A stretch of DNA of 64,000 bases from Adineta vaga. Lineage: Eukaryota; Rotifera. Of the stretch, positions 1 to 11,700 are shown piece by piece; position 1 is the stretch's first letter; the number at the start of each line of letters is the position of its first letter. The translations under genes were made by a program, and so were the position numbers. The stretch is from positions 16,988,001-17,052,000 of the forward strand of contig CP075493.1 in the NCBI GenBank assembly GCA_021613535.1, read 5' to 3'. The notes below the pieces were generated by a model that did no database searches, had not been told where the DNA came from, and saw only the letters and a program-made list of their open reading frames with translations.

Positions 1-63
1 GATGTCGTACAGGTATTTCCATGAAATAAATCATTACTTCTTTGATACAATAATCTATTTTAG

Positions 64-1657
64 GTGACAATAATGGTCAACTCATTATGTGTATACCTGG
101 TTGTGGTGGAACAGGCAAATCACAATTGATTCGTGCTCTTACAAAATATTTTCTTGTTACAAAAAGAATGCAAATGATGCGAAAACTTGCACCTACTGGA
201 ATTGCAGCTGCTGAAATTGATGGCATGACAATTCATTCATTTTTAGGTGAACAACGTAATTCACGAAAGCCACGTACCATCAAACCAGGTGATTCCAAAC
301 TTGAAAACGAATGGAGACCTGTTGAATACCTTTTAATTGATGAAATGAGTATGGTTGGCTTAACATTATTAGGAAAACTCAATAGAATCATTTGCTCTGC
401 CAAACATGTTGATGTTCAAGTTTCATTTGGTGGTGTGAACGTAATCTTCTTTGGTGATTATTTACAATATCGACCTGTTTATGATTCACCATTGCATACT
501 GATTTTTCTTTACCATCAAGAGAGAAACAAGGCAAAGTACTATCTGAAAAAGATATACAACAACGCGTTGCACGCTCTTGCGTTCTCCAAATGAATTGTG
601 TTGTCAAACTTAGTCAACAGATGCGAACAGAAGATTTACGATATCTTCAATTACTCGATCGGCTTCGTCAAGGTCAATGCATTTATGACGATTACGAATT
701 ATTGCAAGCACGAGTTGTCGGACAACCATCAATAGAATCTCTACATGATTCACCATGGAACAAAGTAAACCAACTTTTTCATATAAAGGAAGAACTATTT
801 TAATCTGTTTTTTTTAGGCTCCTATTCTTGTGTTTCGAAATGAAGTTCGCACACAATTAAACAACAAAGCTGCAATTCACAATGCAACACAAACAGGACA
901 TCCACCGATGGTATGCGTCGCTCAAGACACATGTAAAGGCAAAGCAATCAAAGATCCAATGTTGCTTAAGAAATTATTAGAACTGTCTGACAGCAAGACA
1001 GAGCATTTACCTGGTCTATTACCTTTTGTACCAGGTATGCCTGTCATTTTAACGCAAAATATTGCTACTGAATTAGGTCTTATCAATGGTATTAACGGAA
1101 TATTTCGACAATTGGTATATCATGAAGATTCGGTATCAACAGGAAATTTATCAGAAATGTTTCCGAATAATACACAATATATTCGTCGACCAATATATGC
1201 TTTAATTGAGATTGTTAAATCGAAGATTGAATGCAAACTTCAAGATCTTCAACCAAAACTTATACCAATTCCACTCATAGAACAAACATTTCAGGTTGAC
1301 GTTGCTGATCTTATTCCAAAAGATAAGAAACCAAAATCAAATCAAAAGACAGTTTTATCAATTAAACGATCTGCATTACCACTTGTACCTGCTTATTGTA
1401 TTACAACACATAAAAGTCAAGGTCAAACATTGAGCAAAGTGGTTATCGATTTAAAATTACCAAATGAAACGGATGATATTGCAGCAGTGTACGTGCCATT
1501 ATCTCGTGTAAAACGTTTAGCCGATCTAGCTATTCTACGACCATTTGATTATAAAGTTTTGCTGATGAAACCATCTAAATCTCAAGTTACCGAAATGGAA
1601 AGACTGAATCAACTGTTTTTGAAAACACGATCACGTTTTCCGGAATGGTTTCAATAA
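64..1657 (+). CDS. PIF1-family DNA helicase, 5' end outside window
   Basis: Predicted SF1B 5'-3' DNA helicase. Exon 64-764 follows a TTTTAG acceptor, so at least one upstream exon is missing; exon 818-1657 follows a 53-bp GT-AG intron and keeps the frame (phase 0). Visible motifs: Walker A GCGGTGKS, motif Ia-like APTGIAAAEIDG with TIHSFLG, Walker B LLIDEMSMV, a GDYLQYRPV segment, and near the C-terminus the UvrD-C-type THKSQGQTLSKV and YVPLSRVKRL motifs. All helicase motifs are present, so the fragment may be active. Such genes are either cellular PIF1 paralogues or the helicase part of Helitrons; no Rep (HUH) domain is visible because the window begins inside the gene. The neighbouring hAT-derived gene favours a transposon origin (inference). 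Confidence 0.85.
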
Positions 1658-2149
1658 ATCATACATTTAATAAGACAGCTCTTACTGATTTTATCAATTT
1701 GTACAATAGACAATTTGCATTTTCCATAAATTTCATTATCTTTCATTAAATTATGGAATTTCCACATTTTAATATTCTTTAAGATAAGATGATTGTACTT
1801 TCAGATTATGTTGTGCATATTTACATAGATATTGTTTTTTCTGTTCATTTTTCTTTGTTTCAATCACATATAAAATAAATTTTTGTTATGCAGTTGATTA
1901 AGACAGTTTTTGACAAACCTTCTCCACTGCAATTTGAATTAGAATATTTTTTTAAATTCCTACGAAATGACTTATACGATTACAAGCTTGAAAAGAACTG
2001 TGACGAGTATACAATAATAGAATGCAAAATATTATGAATGATTTCAGCATGAAAAACATTTACTGTTAGCCATTCAGTCGAGGGTTAAGCGAGTCTGCCT
2101 CGACGAGCGTTACTAGTCTTTTAATATGTATCAGAGGTATTTCTTTTAA
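1658..2149. other. intergenic stretch, no gene seen
   Basis: AT-rich spacer between the helicase and the hAT-derived gene. An imperfect GC-richer hairpin lies around 2070-2110 (TCGAGGG against CCTCGACGA). No reading frame worth calling. Confidence 0.4.
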
Positions 2150-2272
2150 TAGCTCAATGGGAAATTTTAAACGAATACTTTCTTGTGTATTTACCTGCAA
2201 ATGATAAAACCCAAATCAAAGAAAATAAAAGTACTATTCAATCAAATCATGTTTAACATCACATGTCTCCAG

Positions 2273-3675
2273 AACTCGATTATTGTTTATTTCCTATTTA
2301 TGCCGTGCAATTTTTGATAAATTTTTAACAATATTTCAAAAGTCTAGTCCAATGATTCATTTGTTATACGAAGAATTATCAAATGTATATCGAATGGTTT
2401 TATTGTCATTTTTAGTATCGGATCATGTTGGTAATAAAGAAGGTTCCGGATTGTTATTAATTGATCATAAATTAGCTAAAAAGCAATTAAACGACAAGCA
2501 AATAAAAATTGGTGAGACAGCACAGAATTTAAAATTTATTATAATAAATCACTTTCACTTCAGGTGAAGAAACTCGAAAATCATTATCTTTCTTATCGAA
2601 AGATGAGAAAGAAATCTTTTTTCAAGATGTACGGAATATTTTTCATTCGATTGCTTCATATTTAAAATTAAATCTTCCATTGAATAATTCATTCTTACGT
2701 GATGTGCATATATTGGCAGTTTCTCGTCGTTGTGATCCTGAAGGAAATGATGCCATTGTTCGTATTGGTCGATATATACCTGGTTTATTATCGTCAAATG
2801 AAATTGATCTTCTTAGTGATGAATGGTTAATGTATTCCTTGCAAACGATTGATGATTCATGGGTAATTAAAAGAAAATTTAATGATTTTGAAGGAATAGA
2901 ACGTATTGAGTACCACGAAATCGATTATTATTGGAATAAAATACTTTCGATTGTTCAAAGTAATGGATATCCAAAATATCCAACACTCTCGAAACTTATT
3001 AAAAATATACTTATTATATCACATGGCAATAGTGATGTAGAACGTGGTTTTAGTATCAATAATAATCTAGTTACCGAACAACGTACTCTTTTATCAGAAA
3101 AATCAATCAATGGGCTTCGTGGAATTCCCGACGCTGTTAATTTCTTTGGTGGTGGATTAGTACATAAGGTAACGATTGGTATAATTATATCGATGTTTTT
3201 TATGAAGATTGCATTCTTTTTTCAGTTGGAGACCACTAATGAAATGATTAGTGCATTTCAAAAATCAGCCTCATTGTACAAGGAAGAGTTGGTAAAAATC
3301 AAAGCATTAGCTGTTGTCCATGAAAAAGAAAAGGAATATCTTGAAAAAATTGATGCTGAAAAAATGAAATTATTGGAGCAGGAGAAAGAACTTATGTTGA
3401 AATATAAGAGGCTTCAAGCAGAACAAAAAGCAGCTCAAATGTTACTTGATGAAGCAAATCAACGATTAGAAAATTCGTTGAAAAAAAGTGAATTTACTGA
3501 TGTACAAGCTGCTTATGCATTAAACGAAAGTGGCACGGAAAAAATGAAATCTATTGATGAGGAAATGACAAAAACCATCGAAAACGTATCCATAATTCAA
3601 CAAAAACGTGATCGTGTTGAACATGAACAATTAAAAAAGAAAAATAAATTAGTTTCTGAACAGTCAAAAAAATGA
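2273..3675 (+). CDS. hAT transposase-derived protein with coiled-coil tail
   Basis: Exons about 2273-2511, 2564-3168 and 3226-3675. The intron 2512-2563 joins in phase; the 57-bp intron 3169-3225 is a multiple of three with no stop, so retention is possible. The central part ends in the hAT dimerisation signature (HGNSDVERGFSINNN...LSEKSINGLRG), which in hAT transposases mediates dimerisation. After residue about 280 follows a highly charged Lys/Glu coiled coil of about 150 residues, which is not a usual hAT part. The N-terminal BED finger and most of the RNase-H catalytic core are not visible. An upstream segment (about 2150-2245, AQWEILNEYFLVYLP) looks like an additional hAT exon, but its junction is unclear. 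It may be a domesticated gene or an immobile remnant. Confidence 0.6.
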
Positions 3676-5700
3676 AGATGATCAAATGTTCTGATAAAAA
3701 GTTCTCATTGTTATGAAACAATCAGATAATATTGTTGTTCTGATTTATTATTGCTTTTCTTCTATGCTAATAGTTTTTCATTATTTTTTTTTTGAAAGAT
3801 ATGAATAAACATTGTGAAACTGGTAAATTCCTTACTAAATCTCGTTTGAAATGAATATCTATAGGTGAAAAACTCTATAAAAGTCATTTTTATATAATGA
3901 AAAAAACTCCTCCATTTATCCTCCGATTTTGCAGCACATCCTCCAAAATATTTTGAATTAAATCCTCCCCTCTCCTCCTTTTTCTTAACTGAGCGTTAAC
4001 ATGCCAGTTTATAAGGTGCGCACTTGATTGAAATTTTTTTACAGAAAGTAAATATTAAAGAATCAATGAATTGAAAAGATGACAGAAGAATTCAGAATAT
4101 CAAATGCTCATCATCTACGACAAATGCATCGCAAAAAAGCAATCGCTAAATCAAAATTTCTAAATATGAGCTCTATTAGGCATTTGATTCTATAAACTGC
4201 TTTGACGTAAGCGAAAGATAGTCGAGTCTCCTAGCATACTATTTTCCGAAAGCTGCACAAGAAAGTTATTTTATTATTCAGGTAAAGAAAGTTAGTACCA
4301 TATACGAGTATTTCTTACCCGGATTCGCTTGAGAACTTGTGCTGTGTCTAAGAATGGTTGTGTTGAATTCAGAATTTAATTTCCTATCAAATGATATAGA
4401 TCTTAGGCAGTATTACCGCAGACGAGGATCTGAGTGTGAGTGTGACGATTTTTTTCTCTCGGTGATCCTCATCAAAAACTACATCATCTGATAGAGAATT
4501 AAATTCTGCATCCTACACAATCTTTTCGAAGACCAGCACATGTTTATAGGCGAATCCTGATAAAAAATACTCGACTATGGTGCTAAATTTACCTACGTTA
4601 TTATTCCTCCTTTTATGTTTAAAACATAAAAACGACCATATATTTATTAGTGATATTCTCACAATGCTGATAGATACACTACAGCTTGTTGTTCGATTGA
4701 TAGAAATATTATTGAAAACGGAATAATATTTACTAAAATGAATTATCCACAATATCCGTCATAGTGTCTGAAGTCCAATGAAACGTACTTTTGCAATTGT
4801 TGAAAATTCGTCCTCAAAGTCATTGTGACAAAGACTATGATGCATTTATTTAAAAAATATCACTGAATATTGTAATTATAAAGTAGAGAAACGAAAGATT
4901 TGTTGCAAAACACCATATTGATATTATAATGAATAAAAATATTCTCATACAAGTATTCGTCAACAACGGATCCATCGAAAAGTATGATGCAGTAATTCTA
5001 AAGACTAGTATAACACAAAAAACTACTCGAATATTCAGATGCAATAAAATATCAAAGGAAGTAATACGTAAAGGTATAAGCATTCAGCCGTCACGACGAA
5101 CACAACGCAAAACAAACTAATCATATAGAAAAACGTACGCAAAATACAGAAAAAATAACAGAGAGAGATGCGTAGGACTACGCAGTATATAATATCGAAA
5201 CATTACTGCTATTTTCAAACAGCACAAACGCACAATTCGAGAAAAGGTAAGTACTGTATTACTTTGAAACTATTCAAGATACCTCAGTGATGTAACAAAA
5301 TCAATACGACGTTAAAGTAGTCTTAATAGTATTCATATTAAGTATTGATATAATCCAAACCATCTCTCAGTATAGTAGTACTTGTTCCCTTCCATTATAG
5401 CACCGCTATAAGCGATGTTCGCGACGGTGAAGATACCAAGCACAGATATTCTTGAGGTACAGGGATCTTAGTGGCTGAGTTGTTCTGATGTTGGATCATT
5501 GGACGGTCTAAACGCGTAACATTGCTACACCTCTAGAAGATTAACGTCGTTATTGTTACGTCTCTATGTTCGATATTAATACCTAATAAGTTGGTTGGTA
5601 TTGGTATCGGTAGTATCAATATTGTTATATTTTTATTTCAATTATTCAATTAAAAAATCTTTCAGATAGTTAAAATTCAAGAGAAAATCAACAATAATTG
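3676..5700. other. 2-kb intergenic region with a foldback element
   Basis: No supported gene; short frames here (for example 4929-5120) have no start context, homology or splice partners. It contains the foldback repeat listed separately, a CT-rich run (CTCCTC motifs, 3905-3980) and a perfect 7-bp-arm palindrome TGCGTAG-GA-CTACGCA at about 5168-5183, roughly 520 bp upstream of the next gene. Confidence 0.4.
4370..4508. repeat. foldback (inverted-repeat) element, 139 bp
   Basis: The outer arms CAGAATTTAATTTCCTATCA (4370-4389) and TGATAGAGAATTAAATTCTG (4489-4508) are near-perfect inverted repeats. The similarity extends inward (CAAATGATATAG against CAGATGATGTAG after reverse complementing), and an inner pair GAGGATC (4424) / GATCCTC (4464) closes the loop. 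The loop carries GTGTGAGTGTGA, a weak relative of the TGTGGG palindromes elsewhere in the window. It is probably a MITE or foldback transposon remnant; no target-site duplication is evident. Confidence 0.55.
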
Positions 5701-8700
5701 ATGTCGTTTATCAGCAGATACGTCGAGCGTCTGATGGGTCATAGCAATCGTGATTCGCAACAAGCAAATAATCAGTATAAATATACAGTGATTGATTTTC
5801 ATTATTCTTTTCATATCTTCTTTTCTTTAGAACATTAGCATCGTGGATACCTGTGTTGGCTATATGTTTCATTTTAATGGTTTTGGGAATCATTGCCGGA
5901 GTGATTGTTCTGTCATTACTTAGCTTATATTTACCGAACAAGGCAGACGATATGGTCATCAATCACAACAGTAATGGTATGAAAATTACTTTTATCTATA
6001 ATTCTTTTGCTCATGTTTCATTTTTTTCAAGTGATAAGAACCATAGACATGGCCCTTGCTACTAATCTGGATGTTAATAACATATTTAATATTGATAATT
6101 ATGATTCAATCGGTAAACAAGTATGTATCTTGCTTCATGACGATTGTGAAATGCATAGTCTCATTTTAGCTGGAACAATATCTTGGATATTCATCTTCAG
6201 TACTAAGTGTTCGATGGGCTGCTTTCAGTAGCAATACATTGACAGCTAGCACCAGTAAGAAGAGAAAACGAGAAATAAGGTTAGTTAATTTATTTGTATT
6301 TTTCTTAATTGAAAAGATATTCATTGTTATTTCTTTTGTTTAGTGATGTGCCTTCATGCATCAACGGCCTTACTGGAACGAACAACAGTGGGGAAAAAAG
6401 TACTAATTTAGGTCTCACAATTCATATAAACAAGTGCCCACAAAGTCATTGCAAAAGTGATCATTGTGTAGAAAAATGTTTACATGCCATAAAAGTTGAT
6501 ATTCAAAACAAACTTGGTTCAAATCCTTTCTCATTCAGTATCACAGCAGCTAATGGAAATGTTCATTCAGTTTCTAGTCAACTTTGCTCTTTTCAACGAC
6601 CCGTTGCAGGTAGAGAAAAAACATTTTGTATCGAAAGAATTTTTGAAGTTGATAACTGTTGATTGAACTCACAATCAACGTAACCATTGGTTACAGAAAA
6701 ATATTTTGTTGTAATATTTGAATTGAGTAATTCTTCTGTATAATAAGATTTGAAGTTACATATACATCGTTATATTATTTTCTTTGACGAGTACATCTGA
6801 ATATTACTGTATCAAAATATGAACAGAAAAGTAAAATAGAAGGTAGTGTGTCATTAGAACATATAAATATATAATGAAACGTATATTATTATATGTTCCA
6901 TAGTAGTTTCAATTTCATTTTTCTCTCAAAATTATCTTTATTTTTTTATTCATCAATTATAGCACCAGCAACTTGTTTTGATGGAATTCAAAATCAAGAT
7001 GAAACTGATATAGATTGTGGAGGATTAATTTGTCCACTACGATGTTCTACTAATCAAAAATGTCAAAGAATATCTGATTGCAGCAAAGCATCTTGTACTT
7101 GTGGTATATGTCAAAGTAAGTACAAAGAAATTTGACGGCATACAAGATGTATTTTATTTGAAATTAAATACTATACTATTCTTGTTTGATTAGTTCCTAC
7201 ATGCAGCGATGGTATTCGTAATCAAGATGAATCAGGCATTGATTGTGGAGGAAAACTATGTAAAAACAAATGTGCGACAAATGTAAATTGCACGATAAAC
7301 TCCGATTGTGAGTCATCTCTATGTGCCAGTAATAAATGCCAAGGTTAGTTTTAAATTACCTATTAGATTTACACTATTTCTATACCTGTTAACTGTTAGA
7401 GTAATTGAATATTTTATTGTATAGCTGTCATATAGTCTGTATATTTCTATCGAAACTGATTTGAATCTACTCTACAGTACACATATGTAAAAGCCTTAAG
7501 TTGAAGGAAAATTGTTTTTTAACCAAAACCTAACAGTACCAATCGTCATAAAGAAAGATATTTACGCTTATTTTAGCACCACAGTGTAACGATTTTATAC
7601 TCAATGGAGATGAAACTGGTATTGATTGTGGAGGCACGCTTTGTTCCAAATGTTCTGCTGGACAAAGCTGTAAAACAACTTCGGACTGTGGCTCTGGATT
7701 GTGTGTTGATGGTACATGCAAAAGTAATAGCAATAACTCTAAGCAAACTCAAAAATATATAACCTGCTTTCACATAATATTCTAGGTCCAACATGTTGTG
7801 ATGGTATCAAGAATGGTCTTGAGACAGACGTTGATTGTGGTGGTCCCTCATGTAAACAATGTGCTGACAATATGTACTGTATGACAAAAACAGATTGCTC
7901 GAGTAAAAAGTGCACAAATAACATTTGTCAAGGTAAAACTATGAAAAACAAAGAAAATATTCGAATAACGTATTCAATTTCAATTTAGTACCAACCTGCT
8001 CTGATGGAATTGTTAATCAAGATGAAATCGGTGTAGACTGTGGTGGACTCATGTGTCCATTATGTGCAGAAGAAGCTTCGTGTCGTCTTACCACTGATTG
8101 TAACAGTGTACTATGTACAAATAGTATTTGTCAAGGTATGTATGCTTTTAACGATAGAAAATCGATTCCACATGTTCTATTATGCCTCTTCACTACGTAG
8201 CTGCCACGTGTCATGATGGTTTGAAAAATGGAGCAGAGATTGATGTAGATTGCGGTGGTCCAATATGTTCATCATGTGGTACTGACAGTACATGTACTAC
8301 TGACAGCCATTGTATAAGTAACAAATGTGTAAACAACAAATGCGAAGGTGACAAACTTGATGAGAAACCTTAATAGCCTTTATTCCCAATGCCTTTTAGC
8401 ACCAAAATATGACGATCTGGTGATGAATGGAGATGAGACCGATATCGATTGTGGAGGATCAAATCCGAAAAAATGTGGTAAAGATAAAAAATGTAAAGTG
8501 ACAGCAGATTGTGATAAAGCATTATGTACAAACGGTTATTGCGAAGGTATGTAGTGTGTTGTTTCAGAATGCAATATCAAACATCTTTTTGCATATAGCT
8601 CCAACATGTAGTGATGGTATTTTGAACGGTGGAGAAGTCCATGTAGATTGCGGCGGTGGTACATGCTCAGGATGTGCGCATGGTAAATCGTGCACCACTG

Positions 8701-11700
8701 GTACCGATTGCTCCAGTAAGCTTTGTGATGCTGCCAGTAAAACTTGTTCAGGTTAGTGGTACCTATTCATCCAATGATTTGCGTTAATTTGAAAAGTTCA
8801 TTTAGTCCCATCATGTCCCGACGGTGTACAAAATGGTGACGAAACTGGATTAGACTGTGGAGGTTCGTGTCTTACAAAATGTAGCTTCGGCGTCACATGT
8901 AAAATAACAACAGACTGCGACAACGCACTATGTGTGAGCGGCACTTGTGCAAGTATGTACGGTGTGGTTCTCCAAAAGTGAAGTATCTCTATTTCCTCAT
9001 ATAGCTCCAACATGCAGTGATGGTATTAAAAACGGAATAGAAGAATTTATCGACTGCGGTGGAACATGTTCGCCATGCACCTATGGTCAACCGTGCACGA
9101 CCGGTGCTACCTGTGCAAGTCAAGTTTGCAGCGGTAGTCCTAAAACTTGCGCAGGTTAGTGATATTAATTAGTCAAAACATTTATGTGAATCGGTTACGA
9201 ACGTTTAGCACCAACATGCCCTGACGGTGTACTAAATGGAGATGAAACAGGACCAGATTGTGGAGGTCCCACATGTGCTACGAAATGTGGTGTTGGTATT
9301 GCTTGTAAAACTACAACCGATTGTGACAAGGCTTTATGTTTCAACGGTGTTTGTGCAGGTATGCAGCATGTTCTTTCTAAAACCATGTGATATTCAATTT
9401 CGCGAATAGCCCAAACATGCAACGATGGGATTCTCAACGGTGCAGAAGTCAAGACAGACTGTGGTGGTGGCACTTGCGTAGGATGCCCAAATAGTGAATC
9501 GTGTAACTCTGCTAGCGATTGTGCAAGCGGGGTTTGTAGTGGTAGTCCTCTAAAATGTGCAGGTTAGCTATACTGATTGTTTGCGATATTTAAGTCTATC
9601 GAATCCAACCATTTAGTACCATCATGTCCCGACGGTGTACTGAATGGAGATGAGACAGGACCAGATTGTGGAGGTCCCACATGTGCTACGAAATGTGGTG
9701 TTGGTATTGCTTGTAAAACTACAACCGATTGTGACAAGGCTTTATGTTTGAACGGTGTTTGTGCAGGTATATAGTGAATTGTTGCGAAGAGCTCAAAATA
9801 TTTGTTTTTCTAAATAGCATCAACGTGCTCTGATAATATTCTGAATGGTGCAGAGACGGATATAGACTGTGGTGGTGGCACTTGTCCAGCATGCGTAAAT
9901 GGAAAACCCTGTTCGACTGGTACGGATTGCTCGAGTAAGGTTTGCAGTGGTTCCCCTAAAACGTGCCAAAGTTAGTAAGATTAGTTTGTTAGAAACCGTG
10001 TAAATATCGGATACCATCATTTAGCACCAACCTGTCCCGATTCGGTCATGAATGGAGATGAGACAGGACCAGAATGTGGAGGTCCCACATGTGCTACGAA
10101 ATGTGGTGTTGGTATTGCTTGTAAAACTACAACCGATTGTGACAAGGCTTTATGTTTGAACGGTGTTTGTGCAGGTATATAGTGAATTGTTGCGAAGAGC
10201 TCATAATATTTGTTTTTCTAAATAGCACCAACGTGCTCTGATAATATTCTGAATGGTGCAGAGACGGATATAGACTGTGGTGGTGGCACTTGTCCAGCAT
10301 GCGTAAATGGAAAACCCTGTTCGACTGGTACGGATTGCTCGAGTAAGGTTTGCAGTGGTTCCCCTAAAACGTGCCAAAGTTAGTAAGATTGGTTTGTTAG
10401 AAACCGTGTAAATATCGGATACCATCATTTAGCACCAACCTGTCCCGATTCGGTCATGAATGGAGATGAGACAGGACCAGACTGCGGAGGTCCTACGTGT
10501 GCTACTAAATGTGGTGTTGGTATTGCTTGTAAAACTACAACCGATTGTGACAAGGCTTTATGTTTGAACGGTGCTTGCGCAGGTATTTAATGTTCTGTTC
10601 TCTGAAAGAATATAACGTTTCTTTTTCGAAATAGCACCAACGTGCTCCGATAATATTCTGAATGGTGCAGAGACGTATACAGATTGTGGTGGTGGCTCTT
10701 GTCCAGCATGTGCAGATGGAAAATCCTGTTCGACTGGCACGGATTGCGCAAGTAAAGTTTGTAGTGGTAGTCCTAAAACTTGTCAAGGTCAGTAACGTAG
10801 TTCGATCTTAGTATTTGTATTATTGGAAAGGATCATTTAGCACCAACGTGCACAGATGGTGTTATGAATGGTGAAGAAACGGATGTTGATTGTGGCGGAT
10901 CTTGCAAGATTTGTGATGTGGGCAAGAAGTGTAAAGTAACGGGTGATTGTAACAACGGATGCAATAACATTGATTGTAATTCGGGCATTTGTGGAAGTGA
11001 GTAAATATGTTTCTAGGAAGGTTCATCGTCTGTATTACAGCTTAAGGATTGATTTGTGATTCGGTCTTTTGCTGATAAAGTTCTTTCATAATATGTGCTC
11101 TTTAAGGGACTGCTGGTGAGAATGATAAAAGGGAGTGGTGAACTTATTGACTGTGGCTGATGTAGAAACGTTTGAGACGGGGTACTTTTTATATATTCTG
11201 TATCGAGTTTCAGAATTACCTAGAGTTTTCAGACGTGCATTGAAGAATTTTTCTTCACATATTAAAACGTTGAAATAGTCGTTCTGACGATGTGGCAGTT
11301 AGATATTTTCAGAAATGCATATGTAGATAATCTTCGTATAATATTCTTTGCTTTTGTTTTGTAATTCAATGTTTTCTTAGCGTTGTGTTTTTTGATAGAT
11401 TTTCCTTGGTTTCGAGAATAGCATTAGCTCAATTTGAGTAAAAGTCCTGTATTAGAAATAGGAGACTTGGCATTAAATGTTGAGTATACATAGTGTATAT
11501 AAATTTGTTATTCGGAACATCAAAGTTTTTACCAAAAGTAGAAAGATTGAAGTTATTCTTGTCAATATAGTGCTTGATTGGGAATAAGCTACAATCCGTT
11601 GTCAAGAGAAAATAGTAATAATTGTGGCCACTAGCGAGATCAAATCTTCTTCGTATGAATAATTGTCATTTCAATTGCCAGAAGTGGCAAAAATATTATG

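Noticed and set aside
9195-10786. Minus-strand open frames across the Cys-rich array
   Set aside because: They are mirror images of the repeated plus-strand exons, have no splice logic of their own and repeat with the 408-bp unit.
9209-10996. CRISPR-like regular spacing
   Set aside because: The repeats are 150-bp coding exons with conserved cysteines and GT-AG introns, not short palindromic direct repeats.
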